From: Listeria farberi
Lineage (GTDB): Bacteria; Bacillota; Bacilli; Lactobacillales; Listeriaceae
Length of the DNA: 64,000 nt
Reading direction: 5' to 3'
Assembly: GCF_014229245.1 (NCBI RefSeq)
Contig: NZ_JAARZJ010000006.1
Coordinates: 118,039-182,038 of the forward strand
The notes under the pieces were generated by a model, which was not told the origin of the DNA, did not search any database, and saw only the letters and a program-made list of their open reading frames with translations. A program made the position numbers and the translations under genes. The stretch's first letter is position 1; every line of letters starts with the position of its first letter. Below are positions 20,673 to 29,636 of the stretch, piece by piece.

Positions 20673-20840
20673 ATGAAAGTAAAAAATAGTCAGGCCTCAA
20701 AAGTGCTCGAAACTCCAAAAATCAAAGACGCAGTGGTGCATGAAAAAAGCCACCCCATAGCCGAAAAGCGCTCTGTACCAAAGAAAATTATTGATGCAGA
20801 TGTGCCGCAACAACAGTTCCATCGTAGACTTATGAAATAA
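20673..20840 (+). CDS. Small hypothetical protein
   Basis: 55 aa, starting MKVKNSQASK, basic, without hydrophobic segments. The ATG at 20673 is chosen because AGAGGAGG ends eight bases before it; a TTG seven codons earlier is possible. A six-codon reading frame with its own GGAGGGGG site (ATG 20647) ends at the ribosome site of this gene and might couple translation. Function unknown; lies alone between eno and a hydrolase gene. Confidence 0.55.
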   Translation: MKVKNSQASKVLETPKIKDAVVHEKSHPIAEKRSVPKKIIDADVPQQQFHRRLMK

Positions 20841-20964
20841 TTGCGCGCCTGATTCTACAATGTTAGAATCAGGCGTATTTTATTAGAAGCATTTTTATAT
20901 GAAATCAAGTATAATCAGATGTAAAATAAGAGTATTAAAAGTCTCGCGCAAGGAGAAATGCTTT

Positions 20965-21684
20965 ATGATAACAAAAATCAATGGAATTAACTTGTTTTAT
21001 CAAATTTACGGGACTGGCGAACCGATTCTTCTTATTCACGGTAATGGTCAAAGTCACCGTTCCTTAAAGCGAATTATTGATGATTTATCGCTTGACCACC
21101 AAGTGATTGCAGTAGATAGTCGTGCTCACGGTAGGAGCGATGCGGGCAATATGCCACTTGATTTTGAAATAATGGCGCTTGATATGCTTTCATTACTCGA
21201 TTTTTTGAAAATTGATAAATATAAAATTGTCGGATATAGTGATGGAGGGATTGTTGCTCTTGTAATGGGAAAAATGCAGCCACATCGTCAAATTGCCTCT
21301 GTTGTTATCGGTACAAATTACCATGTAAACCAAATTCGCTTTTTGCCAGATTTATTTTGCCGAGTTGCTTATGGTTCTGCCGTTCTATTAGCGCCATTTA
21401 GCCGTTTTTTCGACCGAATGAAACAACAACTTGCTTTAACAATTTATCATCCACATATGTCTGAAGCAGATTTGAAAAGAATAACCGCACCACTTTTGGC
21501 AGTTGTTGGCGAATATGATTTGATTTCTTCTAAAGATACGAAAAAAATGGTGCATTCTGTTCAGCACGGCAAAATGGCAATTGTCAGAAATGGTCTTCAT
21601 TATTTACCTAAACAAAAGCCAAAACAATTGTTACAATTAATTCATACTTTTTTTTCTGATTTAAGCGCGGGAATTCACAAATAG
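20965..21684 (+). CDS. Alpha/beta hydrolase
   Basis: 239 aa cytoplasmic hydrolase. Oxyanion motif LLIHGNGQS (about 22-30), the motif DSRAHGRSDAG, nucleophile Ser92 in GYSDGG, and a C-terminal His in RNGLHYLPK; the acid is probably the Asp in VGEYDLIS. The ATG at 20965 follows AAGGAGAA; the frame extends upstream 22 codons but without hydrolase similarity. Substrate unknown. It is a separate, single-gene unit and is not closely related to the two esterases downstream. Confidence 0.85.
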   Translation: MITKINGINLFYQIYGTGEPILLIHGNGQSHRSLKRIIDDLSLDHQVIAVDSRAHGRSDAGNMPLDFEIMALDMLSLLDFLKIDKYKIVGYSDGGIVALVMGKMQPHRQIASVVIGTNYHVNQIRFLPDLFCRVAYGSAVLLAPFSRFFDRMKQQLALTIYHPHMSEADLKRITAPLLAVVGEYDLISSKDTKKMVHSVQHGKMAIVRNGLHYLPKQKPKQLLQLIHTFFSDLSAGIHK

Positions 21685-21738
21685 AATCACCTTAAATCCC
21701 TTTAGTACCAACATGTTTGGTAGTTGAGAAAAAAGTAT

Positions 21739-21767
21739 TTGACAAGTTCTTTGGATAGCGTTAATAT
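21739..21767 (+). promoter_or_regulatory. Promoter of esterase-like gene
   Basis: -35 TTGACA (21739-21744), 17-bp spacer, -10 TAATAT (21762-21767). Confidence 0.75.
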
Positions 21768-21866
21768 TGGTCTATTGGTCAGAACTCAAAAGGTAGCTTA
21801 TTTAGTTCAGATGGGCTACAATGGAGTGGATTATAAAAGTGATGATATTAGGAGGATTGCGTAAAA

Positions 21867-22610
21867 ATGAGTGCGGATCGTAGCTTTACGTTAAAAGCGG
21901 GAAATCGTGCTGTTTTGCTCTTGCATGGCTTTGCAGGGACTACAGAAGACGTAAGAGAACTTGGAGAAACTCTAGCAGAAAATGGATACACAGTACATGC
22001 ACCAAACTTCAGAGGTCACGGGGATGAACCCGCTATTTTCTTGAAAACAACACCGGAAATGTGGTATGAAGATGCGGTGGCTGGATATCGTCAACTTGAA
22101 AAAGACGGATATAATGAAATTGCAATTGTCGGTGTGGCAATGGGCGGTGTTTTTGCGCTTAAAATGGCAGAATCGTTTTCACCAAAAGCGATTGTTCCAC
22201 TCTGCGCCAACGTAAACCGCAAAATGCGCTATATCCCAATCGAAAACTATTTAACTAAACAATTAAAGAAACAAGGTATAGTAGAACAAGAAGCGAATCA
22301 AATGTTAAAAAACTATCTTCCTGAAATTGATGTAATGACGGAAGCACGTGCTACTTTCTACAAAAATGTAGCAAGCGACATTGAGAAAATCCATGTACCA
22401 ACAATGATTGGCCAAGGCTGCCAAGACGAAGAAATCGATGCAGATAATGCCAACTATATCTTTAAGCACATTCATACAAATGACAAACAACTATGTTTCT
22501 ATGCAGGTTCAGGTCACGATATTGTGAACGACTGTGAAAAAGATATTTTAGAAGAAGACTTGATTTACTTCTTAGACGATTTAGTTTGGCTCGAGGAAAA
22601 AGTTGTTTGA
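21867..22610 (+). CDS. Carboxylesterase paralogue lacking the catalytic serine
   Basis: 247 aa, alpha/beta hydrolase of the thermostable carboxylesterase Est30 type. It aligns along its length with the product of 23298-24044 (VLLLHGFAG, NFRGHGDEP, LKTTPEMWYEDA). The nucleophile elbow reads IAIVGVAMGG: the Ser of GLSLGG is replaced by Ala91 (codon GCA). The acid region GQGCQDEEID and His217 in GSGHDIV remain. It therefore should not hydrolyse esters by the standard mechanism, while the fold appears intact, so a binding or regulatory role is possible. AGGAGG precedes the ATG. It has its own promoter and lies just before secG. Confidence 0.88.
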   Translation: MSADRSFTLKAGNRAVLLLHGFAGTTEDVRELGETLAENGYTVHAPNFRGHGDEPAIFLKTTPEMWYEDAVAGYRQLEKDGYNEIAIVGVAMGGVFALKMAESFSPKAIVPLCANVNRKMRYIPIENYLTKQLKKQGIVEQEANQMLKNYLPEIDVMTEARATFYKNVASDIEKIHVPTMIGQGCQDEEIDADNANYIFKHIHTNDKQLCFYAGSGHDIVNDCEKDILEEDLIYFLDDLVWLEEKVV

Positions 22611-22613
22611 TTA

Positions 22614-22642
22614 TTGTATAGAAACAAACCTTTACGTATAAT
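22614..22642 (+). promoter_or_regulatory. secG promoter
   Basis: -35 TTGTAT (22614-22619), 17-bp spacer, -10 TATAAT (22637-22642), directly after the esterase-like gene. Confidence 0.75.
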
Positions 22643-22699
22643 ACCAAATATGGTAAAATTAACCTTAGTCAAATTGGGCGGTTTTAGGAGGAAAGAACA

Positions 22700-22933
22700 A
22701 TGAGTACAGTTTTAACGGTCTTACTCATCATCGTATCAGTACTGTTAATTACAGTTATCATACTTCAACCAGGTAAAAGTGCTGGCTTATCCGGTGCCAT
22801 TTCTGGTGGAGCTGAGCAATTATTCGGTAAGCAAAAAGCAAGAGGACTAGAACTTATTCTACATCGTACAACCATCGTTCTATCCATTGTTTTCTTCGCA
22901 ATACTAATTGCACTGGCATACTTTGTACAGTAA
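22700..22933 (+). CDS. secG: Preprotein translocase subunit SecG
   Basis: 77 aa, two membrane helices (about 2-20 and 52-74) joined by the conserved loop [20 protein letters not shown]. Part of the SecYEG channel, where it helps SecA-driven export. GGAGGAAAG precedes the ATG. In Bacillus the order is secG-est-rnr-smpB; here the same order is kept with a tandem repeat inserted between secG and est. Confidence 0.95.
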   Translation: MSTVLTVLLIIVSVLLITVIILQPGKSAGLSGAISGGAEQLFGKQKARGLELILHRTTIVLSIVFFAILIALAYFVQ

Positions 22934-22942
22934 CGAGATGTT

Positions 22943-22977
22943 AACCACCTGAATGAAAATTTAGGTGGTTTTTTATT
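22943..22977 (+). terminator. Terminator after secG
   Basis: Stem aaccacct / aggtggtt followed by TTTTTATT. Confidence 0.82.
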
Positions 22978-22980
22978 ATT

Positions 22981-23019
22981 GGAGTTCTAAAGAAGCGTAT
23001 TCCGCTTCCCTAGAACTCC
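22981..23019. repeat. Inverted repeat at the head of the tandem repeat
   Basis: GGAGTTCTA (22981-22989) and TAGAACTCC (23011-23019) are perfect complements; an inner stem gaagcg/cgcttc (near-perfect) lies between. The right arm is the start of each downstream repeat unit. Confidence 0.7.
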
Positions 23020-23238
23020 AATACAAGGCGTAACAAAGTGGAGCGTTGTTTCCATTAAAAAAAGTGGACGAACAACCCAAAAAGAGGCGAACAAATTACT
23101 AAATACAACAAATCCCCTAGAACTCCAATACAAGGCATAACGAAGTGGAGCGTTGTTTCCATTAAAAAAAGTGGACGAACACCCCAAAAAGGGGTGCACA
23201 AAACATTAATTTAGTAAATCCCTTAGAACTCCAACAAA
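23008..23238. repeat. Noncoding tandem repeat, about 106-bp units
   Basis: Two full units (23008-23114 and 23115-23219) and a truncated third (23220-23238), each starting with ccct(t)agaactccaa. The first 70 bases of units 1 and 2 are nearly identical (cgttgtttccattaaaaaaa, gtggacgaac), the last third diverges. Unit lengths of 107 and 105 break any common reading frame, so it is not a coding repeat. No promoter was identified. Confidence 0.85.
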
Positions 23239-23297
23239 AATAACATCCACCTCAGAACAACCAAAACTCCAAAAAGAACCAAGGAGCGATATTTATT

Positions 23298-24044
23298 ATG
23301 AAAATAACACCACCACAACCATTTTTATTTGAAAAAGGTAAAAGAGCAGTGTTACTCTTACACGGTTTTACAGGTAGCTCAGCGGATGTAAGAATATTAG
23401 GTAGGTTTTTACAAGAAAACAATTACACTTGCTACGCCCCTCAATACAGAGGCCACGGTGTATCTCCTGACCTACTCTTGAAAACGGGGCCAAACGACTG
23501 GTGGGAAGATGTTCTTGCGGCATATGACCATCTAAAATCTCTTGGTTATACCGAAATTGCTGTAGCAGGACTTTCACTCGGTGGACTTTTTTCATTAAAA
23601 TTAGGTTTTTCTAGGCCGTTAAAGGGAATTATAGCCATGAGTACCCCAACAAGGATGGACAGTTCATCACCAATAATTCAAGGCTTTTTAGATTATGTAC
23701 GTAATTATAAAAAATTAGAAGGTAAAACACCTGAACAAATCGATGCAGAAATGGTTGCTTATAAAGATGCCCCAATGAATACCATTGCTAAATTAAAAGA
23801 TGAAATTAATGGTGTTGTGGCTGAAATAGATATGATTTATGCACCAATTATGGTCATTCAAGGTGAAAAAGATGACATGGTTGATGTGAGCGGAGCACAG
23901 CTAATTTATGATACAGTAGAATCAACAAAGAAAGAATTACACTGGTTTAAAGAATCTGGTCATGTCATCACATTAGACAAAGAAAGAAAAGACGTAAACC
24001 AAGCCGTTTTAACATTTTTAGATAGTTTAGATTGGCTAGAATAA
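23298..24044 (+). CDS. est: Carboxylesterase (Est30 type)
   Basis: 248 aa. Hydrolyses short-chain esters; resembles Geobacillus Est30. Motifs VLLLHGFTGSSADVR, QYRGHGVSPD, nucleophile Ser93 in AGLSLGG, acid in GEKDDMVD and His222 in ESGHVITLD form a complete triad. AAGGAG lies eleven bases ahead of the ATG. Located between secG and rnr as in Bacillus. The gene at 21867-22610 is a paralogue with the Ser lost. Confidence 0.92.
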   Translation: MKITPPQPFLFEKGKRAVLLLHGFTGSSADVRILGRFLQENNYTCYAPQYRGHGVSPDLLLKTGPNDWWEDVLAAYDHLKSLGYTEIAVAGLSLGGLFSLKLGFSRPLKGIIAMSTPTRMDSSSPIIQGFLDYVRNYKKLEGKTPEQIDAEMVAYKDAPMNTIAKLKDEINGVVAEIDMIYAPIMVIQGEKDDMVDVSGAQLIYDTVESTKKELHWFKESGHVITLDKERKDVNQAVLTFLDSLDWLE

Positions 24045-24077
24045 ACAACTTTTAAAACAGAGAGAGGAGGGACAGAA

Positions 24078-26459
24078 GTGGAACAAAAACAAATGGAAGA
24101 AAAAATTATGAATTTACTAACTTCGGCGCCTGATAAAACGTTTGCGCTAGAAGATTTAGAAATAGAAATAGCTTTAAACAATGCGGATGACTTTAAATTA
24201 ATGGTGAAAGCTTTAGTAAAACTGGAAGATTCCGGAACTATTGTCCGCTCAAGGAAGAATCGGTATGCATTACCAGAAAAAATGGACTTAGTAAAAGGAA
24301 CATTTCGCGCACATGAACGAGGTTTTGGCTTTGTTCTCCCAGAAGAAAAGGAAATGGACGATATTTTTATCCCGCCAAATGAAGTAAAAGACGCAATGAA
24401 TGGGGACTTAGTTTTTGCGACGATTACGAAACGTAAAGGCGATAATTTGGCAGAAGGTACGATTAAGAAAATTGTCGAACGGAAGACAACGCAAATCGTC
24501 GGAACTTATATGGAAGACTTAGCTGGTACTCCGATTGTGATGCCAGATGATAAGCGACTTTTCGGTGAAGTGGAAATTGATTTAGAGGACGGTTTAAAAC
24601 CAGTTGATGGACATAAAGTTATCGTTGAATTGACAGAATATGCAACTGGCCATGCGCGTGCAAAAGGGGTAGTTAAGTCTATTATCGGTCACCGCAATGA
24701 CCCAGGAGTGGATATTTTATCAATTATTCATAAACATGGTATTTCAATTGGATTCCCGGAAGAAGTAATGGAGCAAGTAAGTAAAGCACCTGATGTGGTT
24801 GATGATTCAGATATTGGCAATCGTCGTGACTTGCGCGATCAAATGATTATTACGATTGACGGGGCAGACGCTAAGGATTTAGATGATGCTGTTACTGTTA
24901 AGCAACTTCCGAACGGCAACTGGAAGCTAGGCGTTCATATTGCAGACGTAACGCATTATGTAACAGAAGGCTCGCCACTTGATAAAGAAGCGCAAGACCG
25001 TGGAACGAGTGTTTATTTGGTTGACCGGGTAATTCCGATGTTGCCACATAGACTATCGAATGGAATTTGCTCGCTTAATCCGCAAGTTGACCGTTTTACC
25101 ATGAGTTGTGAAATGGAAATTGATCAAGAAGGTCATGTGGTTAACCACGAAATTTTTGAAAGTATTATTAAAACTACGGAACGTATGACGTATACGGATG
25201 TAAATGATATTTTAGTTGAAAAAGACGAAGCGTTGCGTGAAAAATATGCGCCAATTGTTCCGATGCTTGAAGCAATGCAGCATTTGGCTGAAATCCTTCG
25301 CCATAAACGTGAAAAACGTGGCGCGATTGATTTTGATTTTAAAGAAGCACGTGTAGTTGTTGATGAAGAAGGTCATCCAGAAGCAGTCGTTATGCGCGAA
25401 CGTTCAGCGGGAGAGCATTTGATTGAAGAATTTATGCTTGCTGCCAATGAAACAGTCGCAGAACATTTCCACTGGATGGATGTACCATTTATTTATCGTA
25501 TCCATGAAGATCCAAAAGAAGATAAATTAGCTCGTTTCTTTGAATTCATTACGAACTTTGGCTTGATTGTGAAAGGAACAGCTAACGATATTCACCCAGC
25601 TGCTTTACAACAAGTACTAGAAGAAGTAAAAGGTAAACCAGAAGAAATGGTTGTTTCTACTGTTATGCTGCGTTCGATGCAACAAGCGAAGTATGATACA
25701 GTGAGCGCCGGACACTTTGGTTTGTCTACTGATTTTTATACTCATTTCACCTCGCCGATTCGTCGTTACCCAGATTTAATCGTTCACAGGTTGATTAGAG
25801 AGTATTTAATTAACGGCGATGTTCGTCCGGAAACATTAGAAAAACGCGCTGAGGAGCTTCCTGAGATTGCTGAACATAGCTCGAAAATGGAGCGACGTGC
25901 CGTAGAAGCAGAACGCGAAACAGACGAACTGAAGAAAACGGAATTCATGGTCGACAAAGTGGGCGAACGTTTCATCGGAATCATTAGTTCGGTAACCAAT
26001 TTTGGCTTATTTATCGAGCTACCGACAACGATTGAAGGTCTTGTCCATGTGAGTGCAATGAAAGGCGATTATTTCAAATTCCATCAAAATCAGTTAGCGA
26101 TGATTGGCGAAAGAACGGGTCAAATTTATCGTATCGGTGATGAAGTGGAAGTAGAAGTAACTAAAGTTGATGTGGATGCACGTGAAATAGATTTTGCGCT
26201 CCGTAGTGAAGGTAAACCTGGTCCAGTGAGCGACAAACAAAAACGCCAACGCGAAAAACCGATTGATAAAACTAGAAACTTCAAGAGTAGTTCAAAAAAT
26301 AATCGTAATAAGCGCAGAACTGGAAAATCAGATGATACGAAACCAAAATCAGAACGTAAAGAAGACGAATGGTATACAAAACCTAAGAAGAAAAAGAAGA
26401 AAAAACCTTTTTATCAAGGTGTAGCAAAAGAAAGCCCGAAAAAGAAAAAACGTCGCTAG
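24078..26459 (+). CDS. rnr: Ribonuclease R
   Basis: 793 aa 3'-to-5' exoribonuclease that degrades structured RNA and assists tmRNA-mediated decay. N-terminal winged helix (about 1-68), two cold-shock domains (about 70-230), RNB catalytic domain with magnesium ligands in Asp261, Asp264, Asp267, Asp269/270 of [14 protein letters not shown]1 domain (about 625-710) and a Lys/Arg-rich tail. The GTG start is supported by GGAGGG six bases upstream. smpB begins 15 bases later and ssrA follows, placing the trans-translation components together. Confidence 0.97.
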   Translation: MEQKQMEEKIMNLLTSAPDKTFALEDLEIEIALNNADDFKLMVKALVKLEDSGTIVRSRKNRYALPEKMDLVKGTFRAHERGFGFVLPEEKEMDDIFIPPNEVKDAMNGDLVFATITKRKGDNLAEGTIKKIVERKTTQIVGTYMEDLAGTPIVMPDDKRLFGEVEIDLEDGLKPVDGHKVIVELTEYATGHARAKGVVKSIIGHRNDPGVDILSIIHKHGISIGFPEEVMEQVSKAPDVVDDSDIGNRRDLRDQMIITIDGADAKDLDDAVTVKQLPNGNWKLGVHIADVTHYVTEGSPLDKEAQDRGTSVYLVDRVIPMLPHRLSNGICSLNPQVDRFTMSCEMEIDQEGHVVNHEIFESIIKTTERMTYTDVNDILVEKDEALREKYAPIVPMLEAMQHLAEILRHKREKRGAIDFDFKEARVVVDEEGHPEAVVMRERSAGEHLIEEFMLAANETVAEHFHWMDVPFIYRIHEDPKEDKLARFFEFITNFGLIVKGTANDIHPAALQQVLEEVKGKPEEMVVSTVMLRSMQQAKYDTVSAGHFGLSTDFYTHFTSPIRRYPDLIVHRLIREYLINGDVRPETLEKRAEELPEIAEHSSKMERRAVEAERETDELKKTEFMVDKVGERFIGIISSVTNFGLFIELPTTIEGLVHVSAMKGDYFKFHQNQLAMIGERTGQIYRIGDEVEVEVTKVDVDAREIDFALRSEGKPGPVSDKQKRQREKPIDKTRNFKSSSKNNRNKRRTGKSDDTKPKSERKEDEWYTKPKKKKKKKPFYQGVAKESPKKKKRR

Positions 26460-26474
26460 AAAGGATGGGGAGTT

Positions 26475-26939
26475 ATGCCAAAAGGTGATGGTAAACTAGT
26501 CGCGCAAAATAAAAAAGCGCGCCACGATTACGCAATTGAAGAAACTTTTGAGGCTGGCATTGTCCTACAAGGTACTGAAATTAAATCCGTTAGAAACGCA
26601 CGGGTAAACTTAAAAGATTCCTATGCACGTATCGACAAAGGGGAAATTTTCTTACACAATATGCATATTAGTCCATATGAACAAGGGAACCGCTACAACC
26701 ATGATCCACTAAGGACGCGCAAGTTGCTTTTACATAAGAAGCAAATTAGCCGCTTAATTGGAGAAACGAAAGAGTCGGGTTATTCGATTGTTCCACTAAA
26801 AATGTATATTAAAGACGGCTACGCAAAAGTACTCATCGGTGTGGCTCGAGGTAAAAAGAAATACGATAAACGCCAAGATTTAAAACAAAAAGAAGCAAAA
26901 CGTGATATTGAACGTGCATTTAAAGAGCGCCAACAATAA
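26475..26939 (+). CDS. smpB: SsrA-binding protein SmpB
   Basis: 154 aa. Binds the tRNA-like part of tmRNA and mimics the anticodon stem in the stalled ribosome. Motifs [36 protein letters not shown] and [20 protein letters not shown] [16 protein letters not shown] are typical; the C-terminal tail from [20 protein letters not shown] is the basic helix that enters the mRNA channel. GGATGGGG precedes the ATG. Lies directly upstream of ssrA. Confidence 0.97.
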
Positions 26940-26943
26940 AATG

Positions 26944-27002
26944 CCTAAACCTAGTTATGTAACACTTAGTTAGATAAACTAGGTTTAGCTCTTGCCTTTT
27001 TA
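26944..27002 (+). terminator. Terminator between smpB and ssrA
   Basis: Stem ctaaacctagtt / aactaggtttag with a 20-base loop, then a loose T tract (CTTGCCTTTTT). Confidence 0.65.
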
Positions 27003-27085
27003 ATTCAGTAACAGGTTTAGATTTTGCCGAGAATATCGTAATATATTTTTTATAAAAGAATCGCATTTACTATATGTTTTTCTAT

Positions 27086-27114
27086 TTGTAAAGCCTTGTT
27101 TTTTCCTGTATAAT
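27086..27114 (+). promoter_or_regulatory. ssrA promoter
   Basis: -35 TTGTAA (27086-27091), 17-bp spacer, -10 TATAAT (27109-27114), about 22 bases before the mature 5' end. Confidence 0.82.
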
Positions 27115-27136
27115 AACAAATGTTAGCTCTAATCCT

Positions 27137-27503
27137 GGGGATGTTACGGATTCGACAGGGATAGTTCGAGCTTGAGTTGCGAGTCGGGGGGATCGTCCTC
27201 GTTATCAACGTCAAAGCCAATAATAACTGGCAAAGAAAAACAAAACCTAGCTTTCGCTGCCTAATAAGCAGTAGCATAGCTGATCCTCCGTGCATCGCCC
27301 ATGTGCTACGGTAAGGGTCTCACTCTAAGTGGGCTACACTAGTTAATCTCCGTCTGGGGTTAAATAGAAGAGCTTAATCAGACTAGCTGAATGGAAGCCT
27401 GTTACCGGGCCGATGTTTATGCGAAATGCTAATACGGTGACTACACTCGTAGATATTCAAGTGCCGATATTTCTGGACGTGGGTTCGACTCCCACCATCT
27501 CCA
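27137..27503 (+). ncRNA. ssrA: Transfer-messenger RNA (tmRNA)
   Basis: The 5' end GGGGATGTTACGGATTCGAC and 3' end GGTTCGACTCCCACCATCTCC pair as the tRNA-like domain (GGGGATG/CATCTCC, one G-U). The tag frame runs 27229-27264 and encodes GKEKQNLAFAA followed by TAA, the hydrophobic degradation tag used for Clp proteases. The CCA end is not encoded. It lies downstream of smpB with its own promoter. Confidence 0.97.
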
Positions 27504-27511
27504 TAAAATAA

Positions 27512-27556
27512 AAAAGTTATGAATGGCTGTATAAAACTGTTTATAGCTTTTTTTAT
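27512..27556 (+). terminator. Terminator after ssrA
   Basis: Imperfect stem aaagttatgaa / tttatagcttt (one G-U), followed by a run of T. Confidence 0.75.
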
Positions 27557-27618
27557 TAGAAACATTTAAACTCCAAGGTTAACGCTGAAAATAAAGTGAC
27601 ATTATAGAGAGGTTATCA

Positions 27619-27942
27619 ATGAGTACAGAAGAATTTGTAAAAAACGTTCATAAAGAAAAAGACAATTTATTGAGAGTATACTTTGAAAATCAAAATAGTG
27701 AAGTTAGTAATCAAATAAATACCATGGAATTAACTGCTAAACAAAAAGAAAAATTAAATAAAGTTCTTGATATAGCTTTAAGTGACCTTTGTTTTACTTT
27801 ATTATCTGCATTAGATGGCGCTACTTCATTAGGGGATCTCGAACAAACTGATTATACTTTATATGATGAAGATGAAAATGAATTAGTGCAAAATGGACAA
27901 ATGGAATTAGCTGCATATGAGTATTTTTTTAATAGAAACTAA
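27619..27942 (+). CDS. Hypothetical acidic protein, possible orphan immunity protein
   Basis: 107 aa, strongly acidic C-terminal half (LYDEDENELVQ), no membrane segment. AGAGGTT precedes the ATG. It is a lone gene, flanked by terminators, next to ssrA, a common integration site. Composition (Asn, Lys, Glu; AT-rich codons) differs from the housekeeping genes nearby. Small acidic orphans of this type are often immunity proteins left behind by polymorphic toxin systems, but no family motif is recognised. Confidence 0.6.
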   Translation: MSTEEFVKNVHKEKDNLLRVYFENQNSEVSNQINTMELTAKQKEKLNKVLDIALSDLCFTLLSALDGATSLGDLEQTDYTLYDEDENELVQNGQMELAAYEYFFNRN

Positions 27943-27956
27943 TAATTCAAAGGTAA

Positions 27957-27988
27957 ACATCCCAAAACAGTTTTGGGATGTTTTTTTA
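27957..27988 (+). terminator. Terminator
   Basis: Stem acatcccaaaac / ttttgggatgt followed by seven T. Confidence 0.88.
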
Positions 27989-28075
27989 ATTTCCCTTAAC
28001 TTGATTATTTCTTTCTCTTTTATTTACAATTTTCTGCTAAGCTATTATTAAAGAAGTAAAGAGAGGACGAACTAG

Positions 28076-28645
28076 ATGAGAGGTCTAAGGAAAATTTTCG
28101 TTATTTTTATTGTAATTGGATTTATATATGTATTGATTGTTGCGACGTTTATGTTCAGTGGGACGAAAGCTAAACCGGGTGAAAATGTAAAAACGGTACT
28201 TATTTTAGGTGCGAAAATAAACGGAAATCCGGCTAGCCCCTCGTTAGTTTTGCAAGAAAGGTTGGATGCGGCTGTTGCTTATTTGAATGAATATCCAAAA
28301 GCAAAAGTGATTGTTAGTGGTGGTCAGGGGGCGGATGAAAGTGCAACAGAAGCTTCAATTATGGAAGAATATTTAGTTAACGAGGGAATTGCTAGGAACC
28401 GGATTAAGCAGGAAACCAAATCTAAAAGAACAGAAGAAAATATTAAATATAGTAATGCGACATTTGATTTAGGAAAAACAGTGATTGTGACAAGTGACTA
28501 TCATATGTATAGGGCATTAATGCTAGCAAAACGTCAAGGGATTGATGCAACCGGTCTTCCAGCAAAATCGCGGACATTTGCTAAATACAAAGGAATGATG
28601 CGAGAAGTTTTATCCATCACTTATGGGTGGGTTTTTGACCGCTAA
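28076..28645 (+). CDS. DUF218/YdcF-SanA-like membrane-anchored protein
   Basis: 189 aa. One N-terminal membrane helix (about 6-28), then an external or cytoplasmic DUF218 domain with VLILGAKINGNPASPSL, VIVSGGQGADE, the residues TEENIKYS and VTSDYHMYRALMLAK in the order typical of the family. Members are linked to envelope integrity, but the reaction is not established. GAGAGGACG precedes the ATG. The WYL regulator begins 40 bases downstream and may be in the same transcript. Confidence 0.82.
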   Translation: MRGLRKIFVIFIVIGFIYVLIVATFMFSGTKAKPGENVKTVLILGAKINGNPASPSLVLQERLDAAVAYLNEYPKAKVIVSGGQGADESATEASIMEEYLVNEGIARNRIKQETKSKRTEENIKYSNATFDLGKTVIVTSDYHMYRALMLAKRQGIDATGLPAKSRTFAKYKGMMREVLSITYGWVFDR

Positions 28646-28685
28646 TACATGCTATAATAAGGCTAAAAGAGCTGGAGGTTTTGGG

Positions 28686-29582
28686 ATGAAACTAGAGCGG
28701 ATTTTAGCAATACTTGTAATGATTTTAGAGCGAAAAGTACTAGCAAGTGAGCTGGCTGAAAAATTTGAAGTAAGTACACGGACGATTTATCGTGATATGG
28801 ATACATTACTCTATGCCGGATTTCCAGTCGTTGCTTTACCAGGAAAAAATGGCGGATTTACGATGCTTGATACATATAAACTAGCAACGTTTACTTTTTC
28901 TGAGGAAGAGAAGCGGATTTTGCTTGAAGCACTAGAGGCGCGTTCGGAATTTATGTTAAATGATAGACAAGAAACTTTACGAGAAAAAATCACTTTATTA
29001 CAAACAGAAAAACCAACTAGCAATTATATTTTCTTTGATTCAGCGACACAACATCGCAAACAAATCGAGGCGGAAGTAAAACGAAAAATCGCCTATATTC
29101 AAAAAGCTTTTACAATGAAAAAACAGCTAGATATAACATATATTGCGATGGACGGAGCAGAGACAAAACGAGAAATTTCACCTCAAAAATTAAACTTAAT
29201 GGATGGCAGCTGGTATTTAGAAGCATACTGTCACAAAAGAGCAGCCATTCGCCACTTTAAATTAACAAGAATAACGACTTTGAAAGAAACGAGTAAAACT
29301 AGTATGAAAATAAAAGAAGACCAAAAACAAGTTGAAGTAACAAAAAAAATTGTTTTAGAGTTTCCGAAAAACCAGCTTGGAAAATTATTGGATTACTTTT
29401 TGTTAGAAGAAATGCAAATTGAGATAGATTTAGTTCGTGTAACGTTTCAATATGATCCTGAGCGGAACATTATCCCGTTTTTATTGATGTTTGGAAGTGC
29501 GGTGAAGATTTTAGAACCGGATTCACTACAAAAAGAATATAAAGCCGAAGTGGAAAAACTTTATTTTAATTTGAATTGTTGA
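28686..29582 (+). CDS. WYL-domain transcriptional regulator (YafY/DeoR-like)
   Basis: 298 aa. N-terminal winged helix (about 1-60) with LASELAEKFEVSTRTIYRDM, then the WYL ligand-binding domain (SPQKLNLMDGSWYLEAYCHK, about 180-200) and the C-terminal WCX extension. The ATG at 28686 is chosen because GGAGG sits seven bases ahead; the frame extends upstream into the DUF218 gene. The next gene encodes an effector-binding protein, and a palindrome lies between them, so this is the likely controlled gene. Confidence 0.87.
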   Translation: MKLERILAILVMILERKVLASELAEKFEVSTRTIYRDMDTLLYAGFPVVALPGKNGGFTMLDTYKLATFTFSEEEKRILLEALEARSEFMLNDRQETLREKITLLQTEKPTSNYIFFDSATQHRKQIEAEVKRKIAYIQKAFTMKKQLDITYIAMDGAETKREISPQKLNLMDGSWYLEAYCHKRAAIRHFKLTRITTLKETSKTSMKIKEDQKQVEVTKKIVLEFPKNQLGKLLDYFLLEEMQIEIDLVRVTFQYDPERNIIPFLLMFGSAVKILEPDSLQKEYKAEVEKLYFNLNC

Positions 29583-29596
29583 CAGATAGCTGTCAA
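29579..29596. promoter_or_regulatory. Palindrome ahead of effector-binding gene
   Basis: TTGACA-GATAGC-TGTCAA overlaps the WYL gene stop codon. A -10 like TATAAT is at 29608-29613. The palindrome could be the operator for the upstream regulator. Confidence 0.45.
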
Positions 29597-29636
29597 GTTT
29601 AGTTCGCTATAATGGTTTTAAAGGAGGCGGCAAATA

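Noticed and set aside
22987..23199. 70-codon minus-strand frame across the tandem repeat
   Set aside because: Repeat units of 107 and 105 bp put successive copies in different frames, so there is no coherent repeated peptide, and no start signal was seen.
22981..23240. CRISPR array
   Set aside because: Units are over 100 bp with no conserved short repeat/unique spacer structure and no cas genes nearby.
27050..27295. Minus-strand open frame overlapping ssrA
   Set aside because: The DNA is the tmRNA promoter and 5' half; no ribosome site.
29579..29613. TTGACA and TATAAT as a standard promoter ahead of the effector-binding gene
   Set aside because: The spacing is 23 bp, too long for sigma-A; the TTGACA is better seen as one arm of the palindrome.
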